Part shown: positions 32,286 through 41,133 of the stretch, piece by piece | Layout of the letters: the number at the start of each line of letters is the position of its first letter | Position numbering within the stretch: the stretch's first letter is position 1 | Assembly (NCBI GenBank): GCA_934504345.1 | Contig: CAKSVR010000015.1 | Coordinates: 1 to 44,114 of the forward strand | DNA: 44,114 bases | From: an uncultured Agathobaculum sp. | GTDB lineage: Bacteria > Bacillota > Clostridia > Oscillospirales > Butyricicoccaceae | Reading direction: 5' to 3' | The notes under the pieces: generated by a model | What the model was told of the DNA's origin: nothing | Seen by the model: the letters and a program-made list of their open reading frames with translations, nothing else | Databases searched by the model: none | Made by a program: the position numbers and the translations under genes

Positions 32286-32323
32286 GGAAAGCCCTCGCAG
32301 ACTTACGTCTGCGAGGGCTTTCC
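32286..32323. terminator. strong stem-loop, probable bidirectional terminator
   Basis: A 17-bp perfect stem GGAAAGCCCTCGCAGAC / GTCTGCGAGGGCTTTCC with a TTAC loop, lying between the convergent MATE and PHP genes. Confidence 0.75.
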
Positions 32324-32347
32324 TCTTATATAGGGATGTTTTTGCAG

Positions 32348-33031
32348 TCAGTCTTCATTCTCCGGGCGGATGATGGTGTAATTGCCCGAGCGCAGCAGGT
32401 CGGCAAGGCCGAAGCTGTCCTCCGGCAGTGTGTCGGACAGGATGCCGGTCGTGCCCTGATCGCCGGGGCGGTGGCAGTCCGAGCCGGCCGTCATAATGAG
32501 GTTATGCTCCTCAGCGTAAGCCTGTGCCATGTCATTGCGGCTGTCGTGGCGCGGATTGAGGTTGAGAACCTCCACGCCGTCCAGATATTCCGCCGGTGCG
32601 GGCGTACACTTGTTGCGGAACGGGTGCGCCTGCACGAGCAGCGCGCCGTCGGCGCGGTATTTCGGTGCAAACGCCGCCAGACCCTCGCGCATCACGCGGT
32701 CCGGGTCGGCCAGCAGCTCGTCGTGGAAGCCGTACAGCAGATAATCGTTATTCGAGCCGTCAAAGCGCAGCTCAGCGCCCGCGTACACGCGGATATTGTA
32801 CTTCTCGGCCTCGCGCTTGAGGCGGTGGTAGCCCAGCAGGAACGCCTGCGTCTTGCTGCCCGGTGTGGTCAGGTCGATGTCGGCGTAGTCGAAGCACTCG
32901 CGGTTGTAGTGGTCGGTAACGCAGATGGCATCATAGCCGCACGCGGAGTAGTATTTCATAATGGCCTGAGCGCCCAGCCAGCCGCAGTGGGAGATATAGG
33001 TGGTGTGCAGATGGGTTTCGATGCGATACAT
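32348..33031 (-). CDS. PHP-domain phosphoesterase
   Basis: A 227-residue PHP-fold metal-dependent hydrolase. The metal ligands are in place: ETHLHT (His7, His9), VTDHYN, AGAELRF with the conserved Glu, QAHPF and GSDCHRP near the C-terminus. PHP proteins cleave phosphomonoesters such as histidinol phosphate, or nucleotide phosphates; the substrate here is unknown. GGAGG lies 9 bases before the ATG. It is on the same strand as the LacI regulator and PfkB kinase and faces away from the importer operon with HAD and EEP phosphatases, so it may belong to the same organophosphate pathway. Confidence 0.88.
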   Translation of the reverse strand: MYRIETHLHTTYISHCGWLGAQAIMKYYSACGYDAICVTDHYNRECFDYADIDLTTPGSKTQAFLLGYHRLKREAEKYNIRVYAGAELRFDGSNNDYLLYGFHDELLADPDRVMREGLAAFAPKYRADGALLVQAHPFRNKCTPAPAEYLDGVEVLNLNPRHDSRNDMAQAYAEEHNLIMTAGSDCHRPGDQGTTGILSDTLPEDSFGLADLLRSGNYTIIRPENED

Positions 33032-33062
33032 AAGCTCCTCCTTAAGGTCGGTTTGATGAAAA

Positions 33063-33086
33063 TACCGCCGATTTCGGCGGCATTTT
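33063..33086. terminator. terminator between PHP and lacI-type genes
   Basis: Stem CCGCCG-ATTT-CGGCGG (33065-33080) flanked by A- and T-runs on both sides, suitable as a terminator on the minus strand for the regulator gene. Confidence 0.65.
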
Positions 33087-33152
33087 TCATACAGCGCGGC
33101 TGGCCGGTGTGTGTGAATGAGTGAGAGAGAGTTGGTCAGCGGGCGCTGCTGT

Positions 33153-34178
33153 TTACTTTTTTACCGGCGGACGGCACGAGCTGCGCGAGATCAGTGTCGG
33201 GCGGATCATGCGGTGGGTAAATTCGTCCTGTTCGTCGGAATCGATGATGTGGGTCAGCAGATCAACGGCGGCTTCTGCGAGAAGCTGCTTGCGCTGATCG
33301 ATGGTGGAAAGCTCGATCTTCGGCAGAGAAGAATAGATGATGTTGTCGAAGCCGAGCAGCGAAATGTCCTCGGGTATGGAAATGCCGAACTGGTCCGCCG
33401 CACGCAATACGCCGAGCGCCATCGAGTCGGTCGAGGCGAAAATGGCGGTGGCGGAGCAGCCGTTCGCGAACAGCTCGCGGCTGAGCTCGTATCCGGTGGC
33501 AATAGACGAGGAGTCGTGCGGATTTTCTACGATATGCGGCGTAATGCCGGCCTTGATGAGTGTTTCGGTGAAGCCGCGCAGACGGAGCTGGTGCGTCAGG
33601 CTGCTGGGGCGGTGGCCCAGATAGACAATGTTACGGTGGCCGAGCTCGAGCAGGTGCTCTGCCGCAAGGCGGCCGCCGGCCAGATTGTCGATGCAGATCG
33701 AGTTGACCTCGTCGCCGCTGACGAGCGCGGGCGTGCCGAGCAGCACAGCGGGCAGCTTGGGCGCGTAGGTCTGTATCGCATTCGCCGCATCGCCCTGCGA
33801 GGAGGCGAGGATGATGCCGTCTACCTGATGGCTCATCAGAAAGCCGAACAGGTCCTCGGTGGTCTTGGGGTCGCTCAGGCTGTTGCAGAGCATCACATTG
33901 TAGCCGAGGCTGCGCGCGTGCGTTTCAATGCCGAGAGAGAGTTCGGCATAGAACGGGTTGGTGACCTCGGGCACGATGAGTCCGATCACGTTTGTTTTGC
34001 TGCAAATGAGGCTGCGCGCGAGTGCGTTGACGCGGTAGCCTTCCTTTCGGCAGATCTCCAGAATGCGTTTGCGTGTTTCCTCGCTGAGTTCGGATGAACC
34101 GCTGAGTGCGCGGGAAACGGTAGAAGTCGAAACACCGGCAATGCGGGCAATATCCTTGATCGTAACGTGCTGTCGCAT
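33153..34178 (-). CDS. LacI-family transcriptional regulator
   Basis: A 341-residue repressor: N-terminal HTH (VTIKDIARIAGVSTSTVSRALSG, residues 5-27), hinge RVNALARSL (49-57) and a periplasmic-binding-protein-like effector domain (NVIGLIVPEVTNPFYAELSLGIE, DGIILASS, SIPEDISLLGFDNI, QLLAEAAVDLL). It most likely senses a sugar or sugar phosphate. GGAAAGGAAG precedes the ATG. Two shared AAACGTTTGCG sites, at 35218 and 35388, lie before the PfkB gene and before the importer operon, and match the CG-centred operators of this family. Confidence 0.95.
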   Translation of the reverse strand: MRQHVTIKDIARIAGVSTSTVSRALSGSSELSEETRKRILEICRKEGYRVNALARSLICSKTNVIGLIVPEVTNPFYAELSLGIETHARSLGYNVMLCNSLSDPKTTEDLFGFLMSHQVDGIILASSQGDAANAIQTYAPKLPAVLLGTPALVSGDEVNSICIDNLAGGRLAAEHLLELGHRNIVYLGHRPSSLTHQLRLRGFTETLIKAGITPHIVENPHDSSSIATGYELSRELFANGCSATAIFASTDSMALGVLRAADQFGISIPEDISLLGFDNIIYSSLPKIELSTIDQRKQLLAEAAVDLLTHIIDSDEQDEFTHRMIRPTLISRSSCRPPVKK

Positions 34179-34312
34179 GGTTGCCGCTTCCTTTCCCTAA
34201 ATAGATTGAATAAGATTATAATACCGTATTTGACAGGGAAAGACAAGGACAACAGCGGAAATTCAGGGAATATTGGTACTTTTGCGGTGTCGAATCTGCC
34301 AAAAATGGGGTT

Positions 34313-35191
34313 TTACTGGTAGAATTCCTTGATATAATCGAGCACAGCCTGCTCCGGGCCCTGCAGCGGGCCGGGCGCTTCCATCTTGAGGGAAACCGCC
34401 GCCGTTGCGAACAGCAGGGCATCCGGGATGGACTGGCCCATCATGCGCTTGGCAAGGTACGCGCCGAACGTGGTGTCGCCGCGGCCGGTGCGGCCGGACA
34501 GGTTGCGCGCCTTGACCGGGCAGGTGTAGTAATCCTTGCCGTCATATACCAGCATCTCGCTGTTGTGCGAAATGAGGATCTCCTTGGCGCCCCACTCGTG
34601 CAGCTGCTTGGCAGCGGCGCGGCGGTCGGTCAGGCCGGTGAGGATCTCGGCCTCGGCGGCATCGGTCTTGAGGAAGTCGAAATAGGGGAGATAGGTCAGC
34701 TTGTCCTCCCAGTCGTGGAAATTCATCAGGCCGCCCTCGTTGTGACGGAGGAAACCCTGAATATCCGCGGAAACCTTGCCTTTTTTGGACAGCTCGACGA
34801 TGAGCTCGTTCGGGAAATCGCCGTACAGCAGACCGGCGAGGTGATACAGCCCGCAGTCCACATCCGGGATCTGCTCCGGCGTGATGGGATCGGACTGGGC
34901 GAGGCATTCGGCCTTGCGGCGCTCGCGGTCGGCGGTAAAGTAGGTGTTCTGCATTAAAGTAGTGCAGGTGGCGGGCAGGACGGCAACGTGGTCGCTGTCC
35001 AGATGGAACGCATCCAGCACATCGGTGTCATCCGGATGGATCTTCACCGAAGCGAAAAGGTTTGCGGAAGCAGCCGCTGCGGCATAGGCACAGAAGAATA
35101 CTGCGCCGCCGATCTCGTGGACTTCCTTGCCTGTATAGTCGATATTTAAGTCGCGCGTGGCGGGACCGATCAGCATAAGGTCATATTTCAT
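34313..35191 (-). CDS. PfkB-family carbohydrate kinase
   Basis: A 292-residue ribokinase/PfkB-type kinase with MLIGPATRDLNIDYTGKEVHEIGGAVFFCAYAAA at the N-terminus and the C-terminal signature RNLSGRTGRGDTTFGAYLAKRM, where the catalytic base Asp sits in GRGD. It phosphorylates a sugar or sugar-like alcohol with ATP; the substrate is not evident. AGAGGG precedes the ATG. Its promoter region holds an AAACGTTTGCG operator-like site, so the LacI-type protein encoded next probably controls it. Confidence 0.92.
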   Translation of the reverse strand: MKYDLMLIGPATRDLNIDYTGKEVHEIGGAVFFCAYAAAAASANLFASVKIHPDDTDVLDAFHLDSDHVAVLPATCTTLMQNTYFTADRERRKAECLAQSDPITPEQIPDVDCGLYHLAGLLYGDFPNELIVELSKKGKVSADIQGFLRHNEGGLMNFHDWEDKLTYLPYFDFLKTDAAEAEILTGLTDRRAAAKQLHEWGAKEILISHNSEMLVYDGKDYYTCPVKARNLSGRTGRGDTTFGAYLAKRMMGQSIPDALLFATAAVSLKMEAPGPLQGPEQAVLDYIKEFYQ

Positions 35192-35217
35192 TGCGATTCC
35201 CTCTTTCTAATTTACAC

Positions 35218-35232
35218 GGAAACGTTTGCGTT
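35218..35232. promoter_or_regulatory. LacI-type operator before the kinase gene
   Basis: GGAAACGTTTGCGTT, a CG-centred partial palindrome, 27 bases upstream of the PfkB start codon. The core AAACGTTTGCGT recurs at 35389-35400. Confidence 0.6.
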
Positions 35233-35344
35233 GATTACAGTATACGGGATGCCGCACAAAAATGCAATTATGCAAGATAGACAAAAACAAGGCAGTAGGA
35301 TTTGGTGACATCATAAAAGTTTGACAGGTTTGTACGGATTTATA

Positions 35345-35400
35345 TTGACATTGGACACGGCAGGTGGTAGGGTTGAATCAAGCAATGAAAACGTTTGCGT
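35345..35400 (+). promoter_or_regulatory. promoter and operator of the importer operon
   Basis: TTGACA (35345-35350), 17-base spacer, TAGGGT (35368-35373), then the operator-like AAAACGTTTGCGT at 35388-35400 in the downstream position expected for a repressor roadblock. Another possible promoter, TTGACA-16-TATTGA, begins at about 35322. Confidence 0.6.
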
Positions 35401-35463
35401 AAATCGCGATGCAAATGCAGAGAAAAAAGAGTAAGTAAAAGAAAAGGCGCGAGAGGAGTTGTT

Positions 35464-36237
35464 ATGATAAAAGCAGTTTTCTTCGACATTGGAGGAACCG
35501 TACATACACAGGACGCAACACCCGAGAGTGACCGTGATTACACACAGCGCTTGTGGAGCTTCCTCAGTATGAACCACATCTCCACGGCGGGAACGCCCGA
35601 GCAGCTCCTGGAGCATATCAATGCGGGAGCCAAGGCGTACAAGGCCTACACCGAGCAGGAGCTCATCGAACTGCCGCAGGATGTTATCTGGCAGAAGTTC
35701 TTCTTAAAGGACTTTAACGTTCCGGATGACAAGATCGCAGGGCTGGGAGAGGATCTCTGTTATATGTTCGACCGCTGGCGCAAGCACATCGTCAAGCGCG
35801 AGGGGCTGGAAGAAACGCTCGAGGCTCTCAAACAGCGCGGCTACCGACTGGGTGTTATCTCCAACATTATGAGCACGACCTTCGTACCGCGTATTCTAAA
35901 GGAACACGGCGTCGATCAGTATTTCGAAACGCTCACCATGAGCAGCGTGTGCGGCATCCGCAAGCCGCGCCCGGAAATCTTCGAGATCGCGCTCAAGGAA
36001 ATGAAGATCGACAAAAGCGAGGCGGCTTACGTCGGGGACACGATCTCCCGTGATGTACGCGGCGTGCGGAACGCCGAATGGCCGCTGATGATCCAGATCG
36101 ACAATCCCCGTATTTACCACAAAGACGAAAAATACCGCGGCATGGGCTACGAGCCGGATGTAAAGATCAACACTCTGCCCGAGGTCGTCACTGCGGTAGA
36201 ACAGTATAATCGGAATTTGAAGGAGGGGCAAACCTGA
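35464..36237 (+). CDS. HAD-superfamily hydrolase, first of the operon
   Basis: A 257-residue HAD subfamily I hydrolase with cap domain (about 18-95). Motif I is FFDIGGT (nucleophile Asp8), motif II GVISN, motif III the lysine in GIRKPRPEIFEIAL, motif IV YVGDTISRD. The usual second Asp of DxD is Gly, as in some HAD phosphatases such as YihX, so phosphatase activity is possible but not certain. GAGGAG precedes the ATG. Its last codons contain the AAGGAGG site of the permease gene, whose ATG follows after one base, so the two are coupled. A paralogue closes the same operon at 42184. Confidence 0.9.
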   Translation: MIKAVFFDIGGTVHTQDATPESDRDYTQRLWSFLSMNHISTAGTPEQLLEHINAGAKAYKAYTEQELIELPQDVIWQKFFLKDFNVPDDKIAGLGEDLCYMFDRWRKHIVKREGLEETLEALKQRGYRLGVISNIMSTTFVPRILKEHGVDQYFETLTMSSVCGIRKPRPEIFEIALKEMKIDKSEAAYVGDTISRDVRGVRNAEWPLMIQIDNPRIYHKDEKYRGMGYEPDVKINTLPEVVTAVEQYNRNLKEGQT

Positions 36238-36238
36238 A

Positions 36239-38071
36239 ATGAAACCTAAGGATCAGAACTACTCCAAATCCAAAAGATTAAAGAACCAGATCAAGGCAGT
36301 CGTCACCAACCCGTATAACCTGATCGTGCTGATCGCGATCGTGCTGCTGACCTACCTGATCGTTCTTCCTCTGCTGGATATGATCTCCACCTCGTTCACG
36401 CTGGCGCAAAAGGATGCGCGCCTCGCGGGCGGCGCTCCGGGATCGTTCACCCTGTATTACTGGCAGCGACTGCTCGGCAGTGCGCTGACCAAGCAGATGC
36501 TGCTTCAGCCGCTGTTCAACTCGCTGCTGATCGGCGTTTGCGTTTCGTTCTTCGCAATCCTCATCGGTTCGGTCCTCGCGTGGCTGATGGTCCGCACCGA
36601 CCTCCCGTTCAAGCCGTTCTTCTCGCTGGCTGTTATCATTCCTTATATGATCCCCAGCTGGTGTAAGTCGCAGGCTTGGCTGACCCTGTTCAAGACCGAA
36701 CGAATCGGCGGCGCGCCGGGCTTCCTGATGAGCCTCGGCATCAACGTTCCCGACTGGCTGGCTTACGGCCCGGTCGCTATCATCTCTGTTCTTTCGCTCC
36801 ACTATTACGCATATGCGTACCTGCTGGTTTCCTCGGCACTGAACTCCATCAACTCCGAGCTGGAGGAGATGGGCGAGATTCAGGGCGCCGGCAAGGCGAC
36901 CATCCTCCGCAAGATCACATTCCCGCTGGTACTGCCGGCTATGCTGTCCGCCGTTATCCTGACCTTCTCCAAGGCCATCGGTACGTTCGGCGTTATCAAC
37001 TACCTGGGCTCCAAGGTCAACTTCGTTACCCTGTCCAGCCAGCTGTACATGAACAGTAAATCCCAGAATACCCAGACCGCATTCGCAATGGCACTCATCA
37101 TGATCTGCATTGCTTCCATCTCGGTATTCGTAAACCAGAAGCTCATCGGTTCGCGTAAGTCCTACGCCACCATCGGCGGCAAGGGCGGCCGCTCGACTCC
37201 CATCCGTCTGGGCAAGCACAAGCCGCTCATCACCATCGTGCTGATCGCGTTCTTCATTTTCGGCATCATCATGCCGATCATGCTGCTCATCCTCGAGTCC
37301 TTTATGCTCCGTCAGGGCGACTACTCGATGTCCAACCTCACGCTGCATTACTGGATCGGCGATCCGATCGCAAACGTAATGGAAGGTCAGCCGGGTATCT
37401 TCAAGAACAGCAACTTCGTCAACTCGCTGATCAACTCGCTCAAGCTGACGTTCGTCAACGGCGTATTCGGCACCATCTTCGGCCAGATCATCGGTTATAT
37501 CTGCGCCAAGGGCCGCGGCAAGCTGCACGGCAAGGTTGTTGAGCAGCTGGTATTCATCCCGTACCTGATCCCGTCCATCGCATTCGGCGGCATTTTCCTG
37601 TCGATGTTCTCCACTCCGCAGCAGCTGTTCGGCGTAACGCTCGTTCCGTCCCTGTACGGCACGTTCGCACTGCTGACCATCACCTCTGTTGTAAAGCATC
37701 TGCCGTTCGCATCCCGCGCCGGTACCTCCAATATGCTGCAGATCGGCGGCGAGCTGGAGGAAGCAGCCGAGATCGCAGGCGCAGGCTTCTTCAAGCGCTT
37801 TGTCCGCATCGTATTCCCGCTGTCCAAGGGCGGCTTTATCTCCGGCTTCATGCTGATCTTCGTATCCATCATGAAGGAACTCGACCTGATCATCCTGCTG
37901 ATGACCCCGAAAACCTCCACACTGCCGTATCTGGCATTCCAGTATCAGAACAGCAACTCTCCGCAGGCTTCGGACTGTGTAGCCATCGTAATGTTCTCCA
38001 TCGTATTCCTTGTTTACGCACTGGCGAATATCTTCGGTGACGCTGATCTGGCCAAGAGCATGGGCGGCTGA
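36239..38071 (+). CDS. fused two-domain ABC permease (FbpB/AfuB-like)
   Basis: A 610-residue permease with two homologous halves of about six helices each. Each half has an EAA loop: EEMGEIQGAGKATILRKITFPLVLP (about 207-231) and EEAAEIAGAGFFKRFVRIVFPLSKG (about 502-526). The fused layout is typical of FbpB for ferric iron and AfuB, shown in Actinobacillus to import sugar phosphates. Translation is coupled to the HAD gene. It partners with the ATPase and binding lipoprotein encoded next. The phosphatase-rich context favours an organophosphate over iron; this is inference. Confidence 0.92.
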   Translation: MKPKDQNYSKSKRLKNQIKAVVTNPYNLIVLIAIVLLTYLIVLPLLDMISTSFTLAQKDARLAGGAPGSFTLYYWQRLLGSALTKQMLLQPLFNSLLIGVCVSFFAILIGSVLAWLMVRTDLPFKPFFSLAVIIPYMIPSWCKSQAWLTLFKTERIGGAPGFLMSLGINVPDWLAYGPVAIISVLSLHYYAYAYLLVSSALNSINSELEEMGEIQGAGKATILRKITFPLVLPAMLSAVILTFSKAIGTFGVINYLGSKVNFVTLSSQLYMNSKSQNTQTAFAMALIMICIASISVFVNQKLIGSRKSYATIGGKGGRSTPIRLGKHKPLITIVLIAFFIFGIIMPIMLLILESFMLRQGDYSMSNLTLHYWIGDPIANVMEGQPGIFKNSNFVNSLINSLKLTFVNGVFGTIFGQIIGYICAKGRGKLHGKVVEQLVFIPYLIPSIAFGGIFLSMFSTPQQLFGVTLVPSLYGTFALLTITSVVKHLPFASRAGTSNMLQIGGELEEAAEIAGAGFFKRFVRIVFPLSKGGFISGFMLIFVSIMKELDLIILLMTPKTSTLPYLAFQYQNSNSPQASDCVAIVMFSIVFLVYALANIFGDADLAKSMGG

Positions 38072-38104
38072 TAACACGGTACAATCGGAAAAGGAGTTTG
38101 CAAA

Positions 38105-39229
38105 ATGAGCAAAATTGAACTGAAGCATATCGACAAATTTTATGGCAAGAACCATATCCTGAAAGACGTTAACCTCACCATCGAAGACGGCGACTTCATG
38201 ACGCTGCTCGGCCCGTCCGGCTGCGGCAAGACCACCACGCTGCGCGTTGTATCCGGTCTGGAGAAGCCGCAGAACGGCACCATCCACATGGACGGCAAGG
38301 AGATCGTCAACGCTGCCGAGGCGCACTTCGCGCCTCCGAGCGAGCGCGACCTCAACCTCGTGTTCCAGTCCTACGCACTGTGGCCGCACATGACCGTGCG
38401 CGAGAATATCGCGTTCGGCCTGAACATCCAGAAGCTGCCCAAGGCCGAGGTGGACCGCCGCATCACCGATGCGCTGACCCGTATGCAGATCGGCCAGTAC
38501 GTTGACCGTTATCCGTCCGAGCTGTCCGGCGGCCAGCAGCAGCGCGTTGCCATCGCCCGTGCGATCGCTTCCGAGCCGCACCTGCTGCTGATGGATGAGC
38601 CGCTTTCCAACCTCGATGCAAAGCTCCGCGTAGATATGCGAAGCGAGCTCAAGCGCCTGCACACCGAAACCGGCACGACCATGATCTACGTTACCCACGA
38701 TCAGGTTGAGGCGCTGACCATGTCCACCAAGATCGCCATCTTCCGCGAAGGCATTATCATTCAGGTAGCGCCGCCGCTGGAGCTGTACAACAACCCCGCA
38801 AACCTGTACGTTGCGGACTTCATCGGCAACCCGCGCATCAACTTTGTTGACGGCAAGGCAGAGCGTTCCGCTTCCGGTCTGGTCGTTAACAGCGTGCTCG
38901 GCAAGATGGAGTTCCCGTCCAGCCACCTCAAGGACGAGAATATGCCCAAGGAGAAGTCGTTCGACGCAGTCCTCGGCATCCGTCCGGAGCAGATCACCAT
39001 CAACACCAGCCGTCAGTCCCCGTCCGACGTGGAAGCGCACATCTACACCTCGATGCCCGCCGGTTCCGAAACCCTCGTTACCGTCAAGGTCAGCGGCGTG
39101 AGCATGGTCATCAAGGCGCTCGGCATCACGCATTACAACCCGGATCAGGTGGTATACCTGTCCATCGACACCGAGCAGATCAACGTATTCGATAAGAAAT
39201 CCGAGCACCTTATCAAGTATTCGGTATAA
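38105..39229 (+). CDS. ABC transporter ATPase (FbpC/UgpC/AfuC-like)
   Basis: A 374-residue ATPase with Walker A GPSGCGKTT (36-44), Q-loop FQSYALWPHMTV, signature LSGGQQQR, Walker B LLLMDEPLSNLDAKLR and switch VTHDQ, then a C-terminal TOBE/MOI domain (about 240-374: RPEQITI...LVTVKVSGVSMVIKALG) typical of the Fbp/Ugp/Mal group. AAAAGGAG precedes the ATG. It ends just before a 14-bp stem that separates it from the binding-protein gene. Confidence 0.94.
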   Translation: MSKIELKHIDKFYGKNHILKDVNLTIEDGDFMTLLGPSGCGKTTTLRVVSGLEKPQNGTIHMDGKEIVNAAEAHFAPPSERDLNLVFQSYALWPHMTVRENIAFGLNIQKLPKAEVDRRITDALTRMQIGQYVDRYPSELSGGQQQRVAIARAIASEPHLLLMDEPLSNLDAKLRVDMRSELKRLHTETGTTMIYVTHDQVEALTMSTKIAIFREGIIIQVAPPLELYNNPANLYVADFIGNPRINFVDGKAERSASGLVVNSVLGKMEFPSSHLKDENMPKEKSFDAVLGIRPEQITINTSRQSPSDVEAHIYTSMPAGSETLVTVKVSGVSMVIKALGITHYNPDQVVYLSIDTEQINVFDKKSEHLIKYSV

Positions 39230-39230
39230 G

Positions 39231-39288
39231 AGAAGCTGTTTTCATAACCATATTCATCCGGCATACTCCGGCCGTGAAAACAACTTCT
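39231..39288 (+). promoter_or_regulatory. intercistronic stem-loop before the binding-protein gene
   Basis: Arms AGAAGCTGTTTTCA (39231-39244) and TGAAAACAACTTCT (39275-39288) pair at 13 of 14 positions, with an inner CCGG...CCGG stem. Without a T-run it is likely an mRNA processing or protection hairpin. Confidence 0.6.
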
Positions 39289-39351
39289 AAAAATAAGATT
39301 CCACAATTCCACAAAAGAGAAAAAGAGAGGCACCTGAAGGAGGAAAAACAA

Positions 39352-40587
39352 ATGTTACAGCACAAGCGAACTTTAGCAGGCATTCTGGCAGCAACGATGA
39401 TGTTCTCGCTGACCGCGTGCGGCGGCGGCGGCAGCACTGCACAGGGCACCACCGACACGGTTGAGGATCCGAACGCAGCGGCAGCTGCGGGCACGCTCCA
39501 GCTGAGCGAGTGGGAAGAGTCCTCCGGCATCTTCAACACCGACGAAACCGATGCAGAGCTGTACGAAAAGGCCAAGGAAGAGGGCAAGGTAACCATTTAC
39601 TCCATCTCCTCCCGTATGACCAAGATCACCAATGCCTTTATGGAGAAGTATCCGGGCATCGAGGTGGAAACGTTCGATATTTCCACCAACGAGCTGCTCG
39701 AAAAGGTAACCCGTGAGTACGATGCCGGCCAGCACGTTGCCGACGTTGTTCACATCAAGGATCAGGACGGTACGCTGTACAACGAGTACGTTCTGCCGCG
39801 CAAGTTCTACAACTACAAGCCCGCAGACATCCTTTCTCACATCGATGAGCGCTACACCAAGACCCAGACTCCGCTTTACATCGAGCTGACCCAGCTGTTC
39901 TACAACGCAGAGGCATATCCGGATGGTTCTCCGGTAACCAACATCTGGCAGATCACCGAGCCGGAGTGGAAGGGCCGCGTTATGATGCAGAACCCGCTGG
40001 ACAACCTCGCATGGGGCTCCTGGATCACCGGTTTCTGTGTAGGCGATGCTCCGGATCAGCTGGCTGCTGCTTACAAGGAGCTGTACGGCGAAGAGCTGAC
40101 CCTGTCCGACGGCTGCGAGAACGCTGGTTATGAGTTCCTCAAGCGCCTGCACGACAACGAACCCATCTTCACCTCTTCCTCTGACGAGATCGCAGAGTCC
40201 GTAGGCACCAAGGGCCAGACCAACCCGCCGATCGGCTTCTGTGCATCCTCTAAGCTGCGTAAGAACGAGGATAACGGCTGGTGCCTCGCTCCGGTAAACC
40301 TCGAGCCGACCACCGGTATCCCGGCTATCAACACCATCTATGTCGTTGGCGAGTGCGAGCATCCGAACGCTGCCAAGCTGCTTATCCGCTTCATCATGGG
40401 CGGCGTAGACGGCGACCTGTCCGGCTATAAGTACTTCAACACGCTCGGCGGCTGGCCGGTACGCGATGACATCGAGCCTGCTGAAGGTTCCGTACCGTTC
40501 AAAGAGATGCACGTTTCCGATTTCGATGCGACCGCGATCTACGAGAACATCAATCCGGTCCGCGACTTCTGGACGCTGCTCGGCTAA
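39352..40587 (+). CDS. ABC substrate-binding lipoprotein (FbpA/AfuA-like)
   Basis: A 411-residue lipoprotein: signal peptide, lipobox LTAC (about Cys20), then the class II binding fold KVTIYSISSRMTKITNAFMEKYPGIEVETFDISTNELLEKV, typical of FbpA/AfuA/PotD-like proteins. The iron-binding Tyr-Tyr pair of FbpA is not evident, which weakens a ferric iron role. Start ATG at 39352 follows GGAGG. It is enclosed by two stable hairpins, a common way to raise binding-protein mRNA over that of the permease. Confidence 0.9.
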   Translation: MLQHKRTLAGILAATMMFSLTACGGGGSTAQGTTDTVEDPNAAAAAGTLQLSEWEESSGIFNTDETDAELYEKAKEEGKVTIYSISSRMTKITNAFMEKYPGIEVETFDISTNELLEKVTREYDAGQHVADVVHIKDQDGTLYNEYVLPRKFYNYKPADILSHIDERYTKTQTPLYIELTQLFYNAEAYPDGSPVTNIWQITEPEWKGRVMMQNPLDNLAWGSWITGFCVGDAPDQLAAAYKELYGEELTLSDGCENAGYEFLKRLHDNEPIFTSSSDEIAESVGTKGQTNPPIGFCASSKLRKNEDNGWCLAPVNLEPTTGIPAINTIYVVGECEHPNAAKLLIRFIMGGVDGDLSGYKYFNTLGGWPVRDDIEPAEGSVPFKEMHVSDFDATAIYENINPVRDFWTLLG

Positions 40588-40628
40588 ACTAAGACAACAA
40601 TACCCTTAATTTCCAAGGCAATACCCAT

Positions 40629-40662
40629 CATCTGCGGCAGGCTGAAAAGCCTGCCGCAGATG
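40629..40662 (+). promoter_or_regulatory. 3' stability hairpin of the binding-protein gene
   Basis: Perfect 15-bp stem CATCTGCGGCAGGCT-GAAA-AGCCTGCCGCAGATG, 41 bases after the stop codon, with a GNRA-type loop and no T-run: better suited to blocking exonucleases than to termination. A fragment of the MITE end (AAGGCAATACCC) lies just before. Confidence 0.75.
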
Positions 40663-40685
40663 GTAAAAGGGAAGGAGCACCTACC

Positions 40686-41120
40686 ATGGCATTATTCGTA
40701 ACCAAAGAGGGCAAGCGCAAAAGCCCGATGGCACTCACCTGTTTTTTCGTTGATCTGCTGTTCTGTCTGGTATTCGGCGGCGTGTACGCGCTGCTCACCG
40801 GCGTGCTGCATGATCATCTGCCGCTCGGCGGCGGTGTGGCAGCCAATGTCGTTCACTGCGGCGTGATCGCCGTGGTCGGCACGGCCATCTGCTGCATCCT
40901 GTTCCTGCTGCCGGACAAACGCATCGTGCCGTACAGCTTCGCAAGCCTGCCTGTCGTTACCATCATGTGCGTGGTCGCCGCGTTCCAGCTGGAGCCCGCC
41001 GCCCGCAACACCATGCTGTATGTGACCTTCCTGTACACTTTGATGCCTATCCTCATCGGCAATGCAGTATCGTGGACCGTGTATTTCAAGCTGAAACGCC
41101 CGCTGCTGCGCCATCAGTGA
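40686..41120 (+). CDS. four-helix membrane protein of unknown function
   Basis: A 144-residue integral membrane protein with four hydrophobic segments (about 16-40, 52-78, 87-100, 107-130) and short polar loops. No family recognised. GGAAGGAG precedes the ATG, and the next gene starts 13 bases after its stop, so it belongs to the importer operon. It might be a small accessory to the transporter or an unrelated lipid-membrane protein. Confidence 0.75.
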   Translation: MALFVTKEGKRKSPMALTCFFVDLLFCLVFGGVYALLTGVLHDHLPLGGGVAANVVHCGVIAVVGTAICCILFLLPDKRIVPYSFASLPVVTIMCVVAAFQLEPAARNTMLYVTFLYTLMPILIGNAVSWTVYFKLKRPLLRHQ

Positions 41121-41133
41121 GAGGAGAAGTAGA

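Noticed and set aside
36278..39208. A 976-codon open frame on the minus strand opposite the fused permease and ATPase
   Set aside because: It is antisense to two well-recognised ABC genes; its residues are low-complexity Arg/His/Asp/Gln-rich and it has no ribosome site. A by-product of GC-rich codon bias.
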